The notes below the pieces were generated by a model. The model saw only the letters and a list, made by a program, of their open reading frames with translations. It had not been told where the DNA came from and did no database searches. A program made the translations under genes and the position numbers. Source: Plicaturopsis crispa FD-325 SS-3 (Eukaryota; Basidiomycota; Agaricomycetes; Amylocorticiales; Amylocorticiaceae). From it: DNA of 64,000 nucleotides. Below are positions 1 through 11,976 of the stretch, one piece after another. Within the stretch, counting starts at the first letter, position 1. Every line of letters begins with the position of its first letter. The stretch covers positions 747,656 to 811,655 of the forward strand of contig KN832565.1 of the NCBI GenBank assembly GCA_000827205.1, read 5' to 3'.

Positions 1-16
1 TGGCTAGGCCCTACAG

Positions 17-1459
17 AGGCCCGTGTTTGCAAAGGATTGGGATCGCTGTAGTGCATACGCCGGACGTGTGCATGTTTTGCAACAAGCTCATGAAGATATC
101 TATATGGACGCCGATTCCTCATACGCCTTGATGATCTCTGCTCCCCCATCCCCATTCCTACCCAATCTCGAGATACTTGAACTGTGGACGGGATCCGCCA
201 TTGAAACGCCCTTGTTCCCTGCTCGGATTCTCCTCGGTCCGCGCATCAGCACTATGCAGGTGATGCACACGAACGAAGGGTCATTGCTACACGACACTTC
301 GCTTTTCTCATCGCTACCGGCTGCATGCACAGGGATGAGGCATTTCACCCTCAGCTCGTCCAGGTTGGCGCCCGAGATCGTCGCAGGCACAGTCGCTCGA
401 TGGCCGAATCTTGAAAGTCTCCATCTCGACCATCTAGACTGCCGCTCCTTGCTGCACCTCTCCACTTTGGACAGTCTCCGTAAACTGAGCTTCGGCTGGA
501 GCGATATGGCATCCGTGGCTCAAGCTTATCTGGCGACAGCTCCTCAACAGAAACGCTTCCTTGGGCTACAATCCCTTGTCGTCAAAGCTTTAGGCGATCA
601 CGCGGACCTTTCCATGATGGACACTCTCTTGGGCCTCACAACTTGGTCTATATTGAAACATATAGATTTCTCTGTCGCATCAAGAGGCTCTCGCGTCTCG
701 TGGAATCAGCTGTTCAGACGTGTGGCAGAACAATGCTCTGTTACTTCAATGTGCAGTGTATGGGTGGCTGCGCCAGCGGACCCTACTCTCCGAAATATCT
801 CACGCGACGCAGACGAATGCATATCGCTTCCCACTTTGCAGCCACTACTCTCATTCCATCACCTCGTGTCTTTCATCTGCGAATACCTGGACGGTTTCGA
901 TCTGGACGACGTCGGACTCAGAGTCATCGCCACTTCCTGGCCCAAACTGGAGACACTGGACCTCGCGCAGTGTGACGGATGGACAATACCCTCCAAGATT
1001 ACATTGAACGGGTTAATCGAGCTGTTGCAGCTGTGTCCTAACCTTACAGGGCTTGGGATAGTTGTAGATGCGACTGTCGGGATCGACCTTCAGCACACGC
1101 CCGTCTACGCAAACCGCCAGATTACCACCATTTTCCTCGGAAACTCGGCGGTGTCGAACGACTGCGCGTCTATTGCTGCTGTCCTGTCCGACGTGTTGCC
1201 GTGCCTGGAGTCCATTGTATCCTGGACGATGCTCGAGAAGCTTTTTGGGTCGCACTCTGCTCATGAGGTCGCTCGTTATCGCGAAAGTTGGAAGGAGGTC
1301 GAGAAACTGGTCAGCTCTTTTGCGGCCGTTCGTCAGCAGGAAAGAGCGAGAGCGGTGCTAGCGCAACAGCCCCAGGTGAGTTCGGAGTAAATGCAATATT
1401 TCTGAGGCTCAATCATGGTTTAGGATGCGTCACTTGAATCACTTCAAAGTCAAACTTGA
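17..1459 (+). CDS. F-box/LRR-type protein, C-terminal part (5' incomplete)
   Basis: The frame is closed by a stop at 5-7, but a clean acceptor (ctacag) ends at 16, so this appears to be an internal exon of a gene beginning left of the window. The protein has spaced leucine-rich segments (for example LESLHLDHLDCRSL, and LETLDLAQCD further on), as in basidiomycete F-box/LRR proteins, which act as substrate adaptors of SCF ubiquitin ligases. The F-box itself would lie upstream and is not seen. The frame reaches a stop at 1388-1390, but a strong donor (CAG|GTGAGT) follows 1375 and an acceptor (tttag) ends at 1423. Splicing out this 48-bp intron keeps phase and adds 11 residues, ending at 1459. 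I prefer the spliced end. The family call rests on repeat appearance only. Confidence 0.55.
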
Positions 1460-2014
1460 AGGCGGAGGCGTCGGATTTTCCATAGCTCCTGGTGTACTCC
1501 CGCAAAATAGTACGACTTATAGGTTAACTCGCACATGTATAGCCTAACGCATTTCATTACATTCTGTGACGATAACAAGCAGGATACATACTATGTAAGC
1601 CAGTAGTGACATCCGCATAACCTATGAGATAACCTAAGTATACATTGCTCGCTCCGCCGGGGAGGAAGAGATCATGAAGAGACCTGTCTTCGGATAGAAT
1701 AGATGAAGGTGGGTGTCGCTCTGGTTTGTGGATTTGTGACTTGAGGTGGGAGGTCGGATTATACAACGGAAGGTGGGTGTCGCGCGCGCATGGATTCGTG
1801 AGTTCGAGAAATAAGAAACTGGATAATACAAAGGAAAGTGGGGGTTGCTCGTGCTGGCAACCAGGACGTGTTCGAGAGTTGATGGGAAAGCTTGGATAAG
1901 GAGGGTGGATGTCGATCGGTTGGAGATACGACGAGCGATTCAAAGGATGAAGATACCAAGAGGAAATAGAGTATGGCGACGGTGAAAGAGCGTATGACCC
2001 AAAGAACGAGTGGC
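1460..2014. other. Intergenic region between convergent genes
   Basis: This is the 3' space between the F-box-type gene and the minus-strand HNH-like gene. Apart from the degenerate tandem repeat I see no gene or RNA in it. Confidence 0.6.
1690..1960. repeat. Degenerate tandem repeat, roughly 65-75 bp period
   Basis: About four diverged units are visible, each with a core close to GGAAGGTGGGTGTCG preceded by GGATWATACAA-like sequence (cores near 1706, 1770, 1835 and 1901). The units lie between the end of the F-box-type gene and the end of the first HNH-like gene. No coding potential is evident, and function is unknown. Confidence 0.45.
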
Positions 2015-3456
2015 TCACTTGCGGGTCGTCTTTGTGCTAGACTTCTGGCTCCCGCGGCGTACAGAGCTTCGTGCAGAGGTGGTGACAGCCCTATGGTTGG
2101 ATGTACGGGGGCGGAGAGAAACCATCTGGGACGTTGATGGAGCAGCAGACTGCGGTGGTGCCATATGAGATGGCCCGGAGGTAGCTCCATGCTCCGAATT
2201 GTCCTCAATGCGACGACGCTTGGAAGGGCGGGCAGAGGACTTCGAAGATTGAACAGGAGTCCCCATCGCGGCTTGCAGTTTCTGTGGAAACGGATCCACA
2301 GCGAGGTGGGTCCATGCTTTGTAGATCTGTATGATTTTGTCCAGGCGATTTTCTAGTTCCCAAAGAGCTTCTCCTGAATAAATGAGCCGTAGGGCATGCA
2401 TGAAACGTATATAAGTGCTCTCCACGGAAAGTTTCTGCCCAGCGTTGTAAACAACGAAACGTGGGTGGACGTGCGATCGTATCTGTAGGCCAGTGTATGG
2501 CCATGTATACCTCACAGCTCCCTGGGCGGTATCGCGAATGATATCATCACCAACCATGTCCGTGGTTGCCAGCATCGTGTATCTGAAGATCCCGTTCTAC
2601 GTGAGGACGGGCACGGATGAGGCTGCGCACACGGAAAGAGGAATTTATAACTATCACCTTGATCTTCGGAAACCTGTCTCTGAGGGGTACACCACCTTCC
2701 AAATCGGTGTAAAACGCTTCGACGTGCCGTGCCTCTGGAATGAGGAGCCATTTTGCGGCGTCATACTTGAGATGAAAATCGTGATTGACTGGAATTACGA
2801 GTGATGAAGCTTAAGATTCGATATCAAATTACCGCAACGTATGAGAGCAGACGTACGCGGGAATATGTTGTATCGCGTATCCACATTGAGACTGAGCGGC
2901 GATGTGTTCGTGGCGGCCTCCATGTGATCAAGCTGGTATAACGGGCAGGTTAGCGAGTCACGATCATAAGACAGTGTAAAGGCAATACAACACTGCACAC
3001 CTGGTAGATCTTGGCACTTCTCGGAAAGTTGTGCGCATAGTCGACGTCCGTGGCCATGTGTGTAAGTATACAGTTCCTACCGTTGGGAGCCTTCCCGTTT
3101 ACACGCCGTTTCGTGTCAGCATCAATGTCTTTGGTCAGCAGTTGACGTCCGAAGGGAGTGTGGTTAGCCGTTTGTGCTCTGAGAGTGTTAGGGTTCCAGT
3201 TCCCCCTGTCGTTGTGTTGAAACCGATTCTTCTCCACATAATCATCTTCGTCCGATGAAGACGAAGCATGATTGTCGGAAGAACCGGCATCGTCGTTGAG
3301 CGGAGACGCGTTGTTGTCTTCAAGGAGTGCAAGAGCGTGGTCCTCGTCGTCGCGAAGTGCAGGGACTTCGTCGCTTCCAGAAGGCTTTTGACGAGGAGGT
3401 CGAGCAGAGGACGAGAGAGATTTGCTGTCGGGGGTGGCGCTTCCAGAGCGCGACAT
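2015..3456 (-). CDS. HNH-nuclease-like domain protein, copy A
   Basis: A four-exon model (3456-3001, 2932-2857, 2788-2658, 2596-2015) keeps phase throughout and gives 414 residues. The N-terminal ~110 residues are acidic and serine-rich. A central domain follows: GRNCILTHMATDVDYAHNFP across the first junction, then LNVDTRYNIFP, LNHDFH and HPRFVVYNAG. This C...H...N...H arrangement is the fungal HNH-endonuclease-like domain common in agaricomycetes. The family usually pairs a Cx(n)C-like entry, a DxH-type turn and a terminal HPRFV block. The tail is basic and serine-rich, with a likely nuclear signal (KRRR). The gene is divergent from a paralogue at 4031 with 574 bp between starts, and the two share three intron positions. 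Its substrate is unknown, and whether it is catalytically active cannot be judged from sequence alone. Confidence 0.7.
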
Positions 3457-4030
3457 TGTGAAAAGATGGTGGTGGGAGAGGAGGGAGGATAAGGGAGACC
3501 ATAGAGCAGGCGCCGGGTTTTATATTGCCCTGAACAATGGACAATAGGTGGCACGCACCTAATGCAGGCTTCGGGGTGGCATTGCAGAGCCTTCTCCGCG
3601 TGCTGCCAAAGCGAACCTGTTGCAGCGGACGTCAGTAAACTTGGAAAGCAGGCCACATACTATAGGTTTCGCAATGAAACACGGTCTATATATTTTATTG
3701 CATGTTATTCTGGACATTTGAGTCTCTGTAAACAAAAAAAGGCTTTCAAAATCGCGAAAATGGACGTGAACTTGACCAGGAGACGCGCTGCGAACGATGC
3801 AGGTGAAGTTCATGTGATCGACGTTGAAGTCATTTCGTCGGAGTCCAAAAACTGGGACAATGAGATCCAAACGAGATCGAAAGCAGATCGCCGGGCCACC
3901 CTTTGGTCCACACCGCATTTTCTTATAAAGACACACAGAACTGCTCTCTCTTCCTGACTTTACGCACTGCGGAACTTGTCACAATTCACTACACTTTGGC
4001 ACGGTCGCTTTGACTTATCAAAATACTGCA
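3457..4030. promoter_or_regulatory. Shared divergent promoter of the two HNH-like genes
   Basis: These 574 bp lie between two start codons pointing away from each other. The region must hold both promoters. No specific factor site was recognised. Confidence 0.5.
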
Positions 4031-5985
4031 ATGGCCTCGTCTTCGAAGCTCGTTGACTCAGCCCCGCACTCGTCTCTACCCCAGCATTCGCGCCACAAAT
4101 CGTGCGGCGATGGCACTTCGTGCGTACGCGCAGGTTCAAGCGAAAGACACCGTCTTCCTTCGTCGAGCAGCGGCCGCATTGAAAACTGGCGCACACCACT
4201 TGGATCTACGCCACCCCTGCGCGTCGCATGCAGTCACTTCTCCGACGACCAGTCCTCGACAACATCGTCGGTGGATACAACATCAACCATGAGCAGAGCA
4301 GTCGCCCTTACGAGCGCCATGGCCCGCGTTCTCGCCGTCGATCCTAATGCTGGTCGTTGTTTGCTTACTGACTCGGACGTGGATGTCCAACTCGCGTACT
4401 GTTTACCGCGAGACTTGGAGCTTTACAAGGTAGGTCTTTGATCCTTTCTCGTATGCACTTCCACCAACCCTTTATCGGTCAGCTCGAAAATCTAGAGTCT
4501 GCGTGGAATTTAGAGCACGGGTCGCTGAACGCTGACAGCCGCTACAACATGTTTCCTCGTGAGTTTGCAATAACTATATGGTGCATCAACTCTCTGATGC
4601 AATGGCTGTGACAGTCACGAAACAGTTTCGTCGATTATTCGACGACGGAGATTATATTCTGATCCCCACAACAGAGATTCTAGGAGTATACGGTGCGAAC
4701 CGATCCATACCTGTTGGCGCCGACTTCCCTAACGTCCCAGTATGTGCATCACCCTACTTCCTGGAATAGTGGCACAATGACTCATCGAACTACATGCAGA
4801 ACGGATTATTCGAATACACTTTGATGCCGCGGCCCTCTCTTCAGGAGGTCACAATCCATAGACCATCTGCGCTGCGAAACACGATCGCACACAACTATCC
4901 ATTCGAGAAACTCGGAACACTAAAATCACATCTCCATCCACGTTTCGTCATCTGGAATCTCGGGCACCAGATCGATCAGGCGCTACTGCCCTTCCGGGAA
5001 GCGCTACGCCACTTGGAAGCGGTCAACGCCTTCGACACTCCCGGGAAATATGAGCTGCTTTCGCGGCTCTTGGACGCGCATCAGATTTACGAGAAGTGGA
5101 GCGAGGAGCGCGTACCCCCGCGTCCACGGCCGAACCTCGGGCTTGCACCCTCCGTATCCTCGAGTCAGCAAACCAGGCGGAGACGTGCAATCCCCCCTTC
5201 GATGAGCGCAACTTGCGCCTATGGCATGCCCGCGCTCACAAAACGGAACTTGAAGGAACTCGGCAACAGCTCTTGCGACGACTCTATGCCCTGGCACTTC
5301 ACCATCACGCGCTGGCAGGCGTTATGCGAGGTCGCCTCTTGTGCAGACGAAGGATGTGGGATATATCCGGACACATTCGGCAACGACGACGACGATTCCT
5401 CTGACCTGGAGTGCGACTTCGACGCGGATACTGCCGACGTTGAGATGGGCTATGCGGTCCCTTTCCAAGATGGTATAGGTGACGATGTTCCGCAGGCGGA
5501 AATGTGTACGTCCTGTTTATTCTCGCCCGTGCTTCATCAAACTGACGTCCTTAGCGACTATAGTGTTAGCCTCCGATGCCTATCCTAGGCCTCCGTTCCG
5601 TACCTGTTCGATGCCGCCATCCTACGCCGAGACGCCTTCGTCTCCGCGATCATGGCGCGATGCCTCATCTTCGCCCCCACGCGACGCCTCGTCCCCGTCG
5701 CCTTGCCACTCCTCCCTGCCCTCCTGCGACCCGTCCAGCTCGTCGTCTAGCGTGCAGATCGCGCCTAGCCCACCCACGCCGCCTCCAGGCCCGTACCGCG
5801 TGCTAGGTTCCACGTCGTGTTACACACCCAGCTCAGGCAAAAAGTACGGCAAGCGTGCCTTTGTTGAGATCTCGAGAGGGGATGACGTCCAGCTTGCATG
5901 TGGGGATGATGTCCAGATTGCGGATGGGGACGAGTGGGACCCTATGCCTGAGCGAAGGTGCAAGAGAACTAGATTTGGCGTCTGA
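4031..5985 (+). CDS. HNH-nuclease-like domain protein, copy B
   Basis: A five-exon model (4031-4429, 4483-4558, 4615-4739, 4800-5505, 5555-5985) is in phase and gives 578 residues. The central domain mirrors copy A: GRCLLTDSDVDVQLAYCLP, LNADSRYNMFP, LFDDGDYILIP and HPRFVIWNLGHQ. The first three introns fall at the same places as in copy A, and exon 2 is 76 bp in both. The C-terminal half is long, rich in Ser, Pro and Asp, and carries a short internal duplication (GDDVQLAC / GDDVQIAD) near the end. It closes with a basic RRCKRTR patch. An in-frame ATG at 4010 would add seven residues; I chose 4031 because the longer start has no visible support. The cellular role is unknown. Confidence 0.7.
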
Positions 5986-6372
5986 CTGAGTTCTGTAGGT
6001 AGGTAGGCAGTAGCAGCAGTAATGTACAGATCTGGTTTTTTTCTTCTTTGCGTCCCAGTTGGACTTTATATATCTTTGGGACTCGCATTTCGTTTGCGTA
6101 TTGTGGCTTGTGCTCTGACTCTCCAAACTTCATATATGTCTCGCCGACGAGACAATGCGCCGGGCCCTGTGAGCTCTACGCCTGCCTTTTGTGGATCATA
6201 GTGTGAGCGCGTCGAGACTTGGCCAATATTTCCTGAGCATCACGACTTGCTTTGAAACCACATTCTGAACCACAATGTAGGACTGCACGAGCTACCTTTA
6301 AAGGGCGATACGGGAAAGCGGAGAATGCAACATGCGTGTGAAGGCAGACTCCATGTACTGTAGATCTCTGTA
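5986..6372. other. Intergenic region between convergent genes
   Basis: This is 3' untranslated space of HNH-like copy B and of the beta-lactamase-like gene. Nothing else was recognised. Confidence 0.6.
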
Positions 6373-8427
6373 TCACACCTTGTCAAACCAAACATCCGCC
6401 CCAGCTTGCACGCTGCTCTCCGTCCGCTCCCTCTCCGTCTCACCCTCCAGCCTAAACAAACCGAATCCAACAACCTCACCGCCCTCGACGACGAATTTCG
6501 CAACAGCGTACGGCGTAAGACCGTCGAAAGCGAACGCCGTGCTGTTCGCGCCGTAGCCGCGGGGAAACAGCGCGGGGAAGGTTGCGGCAAAGTTGTCCTC
6601 GTCCTTATGAATGAAGCGGACGTGCGTGCCCCATATACGACTCCACGCCCCGATCAACTGGTCGCCGGTTGGTGGTTCCGCCTGCTGGGCGTCGACGGCG
6701 GCGAAGTCGTCCGCGACCTGCTGGCAATAAGGGGACGTGTCGAGCGTGCTGCATAGTGTGAACGCGCCGTAGCCCGGATTGCTGTACGTCCCGGCGTATT
6801 CACCGATCTCCCGCTGCGGTACCGATTTTTGAGCCTTAGCTTCGCCTTCGACGTTAGCAGGTCGCGGCGCGGTTCCCGATGCAATGCTGTTTTTGGAGTA
6901 CGCAGCAGGGCTCGAGGCATACCCTGCTTCGTCCTCGTCCTCACTGATGCCGGCGAATGCCCTGAAAACCTTTTGGACCACGTCGTCCACGGGAACGGCA
7001 GCGTTGGCGAGCACAACGACACCCAGGCCATTGTTCGGCGAGAACGCGACGAGCGTGGAGAACCCGGGCATGCCCCCATTGTGTGCCACTATCTGCGATT
7101 CGGGGAGAACTTCAGCGCTGGGCTTGCAAAAAAAAAACGGAAGCGCCTTACCTCGTTGTCTAGGTAGGAGTAGCGCACCCAGCCCATGCCGTACCCCACG
7201 GTGGTAGCACCGTGTAAGATGGGCCACCTACCGGCTATCGCGTAGGCGGTGGTGACCGCTTCGAAAACAGACCGTGGGATGACCGTGGCATTCGTGTGTG
7301 GGTTGACGCCACCGTTGAGCAACGTCCCGACCCATTTAGCCTGGCGACATCACAAATGGTAAGGGTTGTATTCAAGACTACAGAGGATAATGGGACACTG
7401 GCCATATCAGCAGCACTTGAAATGGCTCCGCCCGCGCCGGCGATCAACTCGGTGAGGTTGTCGGGGAGCCAGTGGGGGATGCGTCGCCCGGTGTCGATCC
7501 ACGCCTGCGTCATTTTGCCGCCCGCCTTGGCGGCGTTGAGCGAGAACGTCGAGGACGACATGTTTAGCGGCGTGAAGATGCGCTCTTGCACGAACTCGGT
7601 GTATGGCTTCCCCGCGTAGAGCCCGATGACATGTTGGCCCAGAGCATACATCTGTGTCGTAATGCTGGATGAGTTCTGTGCGGGAGGCACGCCGTAAGGA
7701 GTAGACTTTCCTGGTTGTTGTAAGCCCACTTTTGACGGAGCTCGTGCGCGGGCCGGAGGTACTTCATCCTGCGGACGACATCCAGTGCTGTGTCGGAAGG
7801 CCCATACGAGTGATCATGCCTGGCGTTGCAAGGTTAGTCATTATGCATGTCCAACTGGACGAAATCATTCAAAGCATACCTCGGAAGTCCAGACACATGC
7901 GAAAGGATATCCTGGATATTCGCCTTTTCGTGGGCCCATCCGTCCATCAACTGCCAGTCGTCGGGCAGGATGTCTTTCACCTTCGTCGTCCAGGTGAACT
8001 CTGCAAGGCCGGGCGGCAGTGCCGTCACATTTTTCCTTGTGGCAAAGTCGTCCATAAGGATCCCCATCGACGTGGATAGGAACGCTTTCGAGACCGAGCA
8101 CAGATGAAACAAAGTCTATAGTGCCAGCATAATTCAGCTCGGGGGTCAAATGCTGCGCAAGAAAGTGTTCCATACATCGTCGGTCGTTGGATCCCCATCC
8201 TCCGTTCTCTTGCCCCACGACCCGAGTTCCACTACCGTGTTGTCCGCGGCGCGTACGATAGCAACGGAGAGCCCGGGTATTACTGACTCCTCGCGGATCG
8301 CGTCGACGTAGCGGGAGAACTCCGGGGTGATCAACGGTTTGGTGCCTACGGCGGAGCTGCCCGAACTGAACGTTGTCTGTTGACTCTGGACACCAGAAAA
8401 CAACGCGAGGAGGGCGATAAGCAACAT
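6373..8427 (-). CDS. Secreted beta-lactamase-related serine hydrolase
   Basis: Exons are 8427-8176, 8115-7880, 7819-7711, 7651-7397, 7340-7152 and 7092-6373, giving about 586 residues. The N-terminus is a signal peptide (MLLIALLALFSGVQS). Family motifs of the class C beta-lactamase/penicillin-binding-protein fold are present in order: SVSK (SxxK, catalytic serine and lysine), YNN (YxN) before exon 4, and HNGG in place of the KTG/HxG motif. The fungal members are mostly secreted esterases or D-aminopeptidase-like enzymes with unknown substrates. The C-terminal ~150 residues look like the usual lipocalin-like appendage. The intron after YNNQ has GAAAGT where GTAAGT is expected (7705-7710); the rest of the model is canonical. 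The exon 4 donor (GTCCCA) is weak and chosen by phase. The neighbouring gene at 9680 is divergent. Confidence 0.8.
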
Positions 8428-9679
8428 CGTGGGCGTCGAACCCTCACAGACGGGGAATACTGGTGGTTATTATATCAATCAAGCAAGGACCGCAGCATAT
8501 TGCAGTGCGCAGTCCGTCCGCAGAACGACCATGCGTATGCATACGAAACGTCGAGGCTCAATATCAATGTCAGCATCACAGTATGAGGGCGAGCGCTGAG
8601 TAAGAAAAACGGAGTAGATAACGGGCGAGAGTTCCGGCGAGCGGCGAGGGAAATTGAGATGGACATTCCTTCACGAGCGATTGTTCAAGTTTGAGCAACG
8701 GGCTATATATCGAGAAGGGCACAAATTCATAACATTCAGGAGCTCTCTTGGACATACGGTTCGTAGCGTAGCTACAACAAGAGGAAATTCGGAGCCAGGT
8801 CAAGGGCAGGTCAAGGCTTGCGATCCGTCGAGGAGAGGATGCTGGGTGGACGGGAAACCATTATACCTGTCATTCACTAGTCAGCTCATGAAACCAACGA
8901 CGAAACGGACATATTGAGAAGCAAGTCAGAAAGTAGAAGTAGAAGTTGTCAGCAGATGAACCAAAGGTCCATAAGACTGTTGAGCTTGATATAATTGTAT
9001 GTTCATCACACGAAGGGGTGGGAGAAGATCGAGAAAAAGGAGTGGTATGGGATGCTCACCAGGTATGCTAGCGACTCCGAGGGAGTCATAACACTGCTCG
9101 GAGCCCTTGGGAGGTACAGAGCTACCCTGTAGACAGATCAGGTCGAAAAAGGGTAGCTTGGACGACGTCAAGCTTCGTGTTGACGCGATATTTGATGCTT
9201 CTACGGAAAGCACTTTGCCCACAGATGAGGGGGATACATATCCTCTACCTAGCAAAACGACAGCAGTTTCTGCGGGAGGACACAAAAGACAAGGACGTGG
9301 AGGACAAGCAAGAGGTGGAGAAGAAACGAAGAAAATTTCGAATTTTAGGGGAAGCGGAACGGACGAATTCCCTTTTCCGGAAGACTTGCGCCCGGACCTC
9401 CTTGCCTTGAGTTGCAGTGTTGCACCACCACCACCAACTTATTTACTGCACAGTCTGCAGTAAAATCTCATCTGTCTCTTCAACGCACGTCGTCGGAAAG
9501 CCTTTCTGCTAGCGGCACTTGCAAACACGCATCGCATGCCCAGGACCGCTGTGCCAGGATAATTATCGTCTGCCTTACCTGGACCAGTTAGGCAAGTTGT
9601 CGGCAAGCGTAACTACATCATCCTCGAGAGCCTCGAGGCTACCGTTCGTCTACGAGCAACTCGGCCCTCTCAAGCTGCA
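8428..9679. other. Intergenic region, divergent promoters
   Basis: About 1.25 kb lie between the beta-lactamase-like gene and the NIPA gene. ORFs of up to ~118 codons exist on both strands, but none has recognisable domains, consistent codon use or a credible splice partner. I see no RNA gene. Confidence 0.5.
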
Positions 9680-11796
9680 ATGTCCCTCCCAGAGCAACCA
9701 TATCTCGCCCTGACAGCAGCAGCAGCAACCGCAGATTCCAACACGCACATAGGGATCCCAGCCGGGATCGTGATCGGCCTCCTTGCTTCGTTCGTACAAA
9801 GTCTTGGTCTGACTATCCAGCGCAAGAGCCATGTCCTGAACCAGCAGCTTCCGCAAGAGCGGCAGCGCGTGGAGCACCGGAGACCGTGAGTCTTTGTTCA
9901 GGTCTTGTTAGGTCGGATGATCCTGACGACGGTGGCGGGTTGAAGTTTATGGCTGCTAGGTTTCGGTACGTGTCTGAGTATATCCCACAGCGCGCGAATC
10001 TAACGCTACCCTGCAGCAATATTTATATCATCCAACATACTCGGATCGCTGGTCCAAATCGCCTCGCTCCCAGTCGTCATCCTCGCCCCCCTCGGTGCGG
10101 TGTCTCTCCTCTGGAATGCTTTCTTTGCTCGCTTCCTCCTCGGCGATGTCTTCTCCCCGTGGATGATTCTCGGCACGCTCCTCATCGCGGGCGGGGCTGT
10201 ACTCATCGCGGTATTTGGCATCGTGCCCGAGCCGACGCGCAGCCTGGAGGACCTGCTCGAGCTCTTCCGCCGCCCGACCTTCGTAGTGTATTTTTCTCTT
10301 CTTGGAGGCGTCGTCGTAGTATGCCTGGCTATCGTACGTGCTAGTATTCTCGCATCAGTCACGCATAACCCAAGCCCTTTGGTAGACCCACATCGTTGAG
10401 TACTCGTTCACTCGCAAGCTCGTCGAGGCCACCGACCCCTCGCCGCCCATGTCGCCCCTTGCGTCGCCAATAGCGCCTACTGCCAACCCCTCCGCACTCT
10501 CCACCGGTGTGACAGAGACACTCACCACGGAGCGCACGCCGTTGCTCGACCGCAAGGCGACGACCGACTCGGCGCCACACTCCCCCGTCCGCCTCATGGC
10601 GCCGACCCCGAGCGCGAACCGCACACGCCTGCTCCTCGCGATTTCATTCGCCTCCTTCTCCGGCATCCTGTCCGGCATGTGCCTGCTGTTCGCGAAGAGT
10701 GGTGTCGAGCTTCTCTTGCTCACCTTCCGTGGCCAGCCGCAGTTTTGGCGCTGGCAAGCGTGGGTGCTTGTGCTCGGGCTGATCGTGTTTGCGCTGTTGC
10801 AGCTGTGGTATCTCCATAAGGGCCTCGTGCTCGCGGATCCGACGCTCGTCTGTCCTTGTGCGTCTTCTACCGCGTTTGAGCGCTCTTCTCCCGCTCGTGC
10901 ATCAACCAACGTCTCATCTTCATTTTACAGCCGCATTCTGCTTCTACAACTTGTCTTCTATTGTCAACGGCCTGGTTTACTTTGATCAATTCTCGCTCAT
11001 CCCGCCGCTACATCTTGCGCTTGTTTGTCTCGGCATTGTCATCCTTCTTGGCGGCGTATGGGTGGTCAGCGTGCAGTCCGGTGGCGGGGGCGTCGACCTA
11101 GGCGCATGGGCTAGTGACGATGACGACGAAATGCAGGACCTCTCGAGTGACAATGACAGCGAGCACGACCTCGAGCACGGACCCGGGCCCTTCGACTCCA
11201 TCGGCTCAGGCCTCGGCCGCGGGCGCCGGCGCACGTCACTAGGCCCCGTCCCCATGGACCGCCAGACACGCTCGGAGTCGCACATCCCGACGCTCAACCT
11301 CCCCTCGCCCGCGCGCCCCGCGACTATCGCCATCCCCGCGCTCTCCGCTGTGCCCTCCGACGCGGACCTGCGCGAGAGCTCCAGCTCGCACTCGCACGTG
11401 GCCCAGGACTCGCTCCTCCTCTCGCCCGCGTCGACGCGCCGCCGGCGCCTCCGCCGCTCGACGCTGCAGCCCGTGGCGCCGCTGTCGCCCCCGCTGGGCG
11501 GCGGGTTCCAGATCGGGCTGTCGCCGCTCAGCCCGGGGTTTACGCCCGTCCCGCGCGAGCGGCGACGGCGGGTGAGTGGGATGGGGTTCGGCGAGGTGGT
11601 GCAGGATGCGGTGGCGGCTGCCGGGACGCGACATAGGCGCAGGACGGTGAGCGAGGCCGATGTGGGACGCGCCGTGGGGCTCGGTGGGGATACAGTAGAT
11701 GAGGGGGCGGTGCAGGGCGATGCGGGGGAAAGCGGGAAGAAGGGGAAGGCGAGGCTGCGGTGGAGGTGGCTGAGGAGGGCGTTGGGAGGATCATAA
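9680..11796 (+). CDS. NIPA-type magnesium transporter
   Basis: Exons 9680-9885, 9946-9965, 10017-10333, 10386-10857 and 10931-11796 are phase-consistent and give 626 residues. Successive hydrophobic segments include GIVIGLLASFVQSLGLTIQR, a stretch ending in PVVILAPLGAVSLLWNAFFA, and pairs later around LLGGVVVVCLAI and LALVCLGIVILLGGVW. This matches the NIPA/DUF803 family (drug/metabolite-transporter fold) of Mg2+ carriers. A Ser/Pro-rich cytosolic loop sits between the two TM halves, and the last ~200 residues are a charged, disordered tail. Exon 2 is only 20 nt and supplies the LWLLGF stretch; without it the TM segment would be broken and the phase lost. The tail is very GC-rich compared with the upstream exons. 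Confidence 0.85.
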
Positions 11797-11967
11797 GTAT
11801 GCCCGCGCATATCGGTGTGGTTGGCGCGTACACTTTCCTTTACCATCTTGTGCTTTTACCTATAATAACGCATACCAGTGACCGCTGCAGGTCTTTCTAT
11901 CTTATACCAACTGAAGGACTGTCGTTTTTTCTCTTTGTTTTTTTGTAAACGGTCGAGGCGATGCCGC

Positions 11968-11976
11968 ATGGAAAAT
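11968..11976. repeat. Left 9-bp target-site duplication
   Basis: ATGGAAAAT sits immediately outside the left inverted repeat and is identical to the copy at 12758-12766. Confidence 0.75.

Noticed and set aside
9107-9463. 118-codon plus-strand ORF before the NIPA gene
   Set aside because: No recognisable motif and no exon partners; likely chance.
10986-11846. 286-codon minus-strand ORF opposite the NIPA tail
   Set aside because: Antisense of a GC-rich disordered tail; no domain or splice support.
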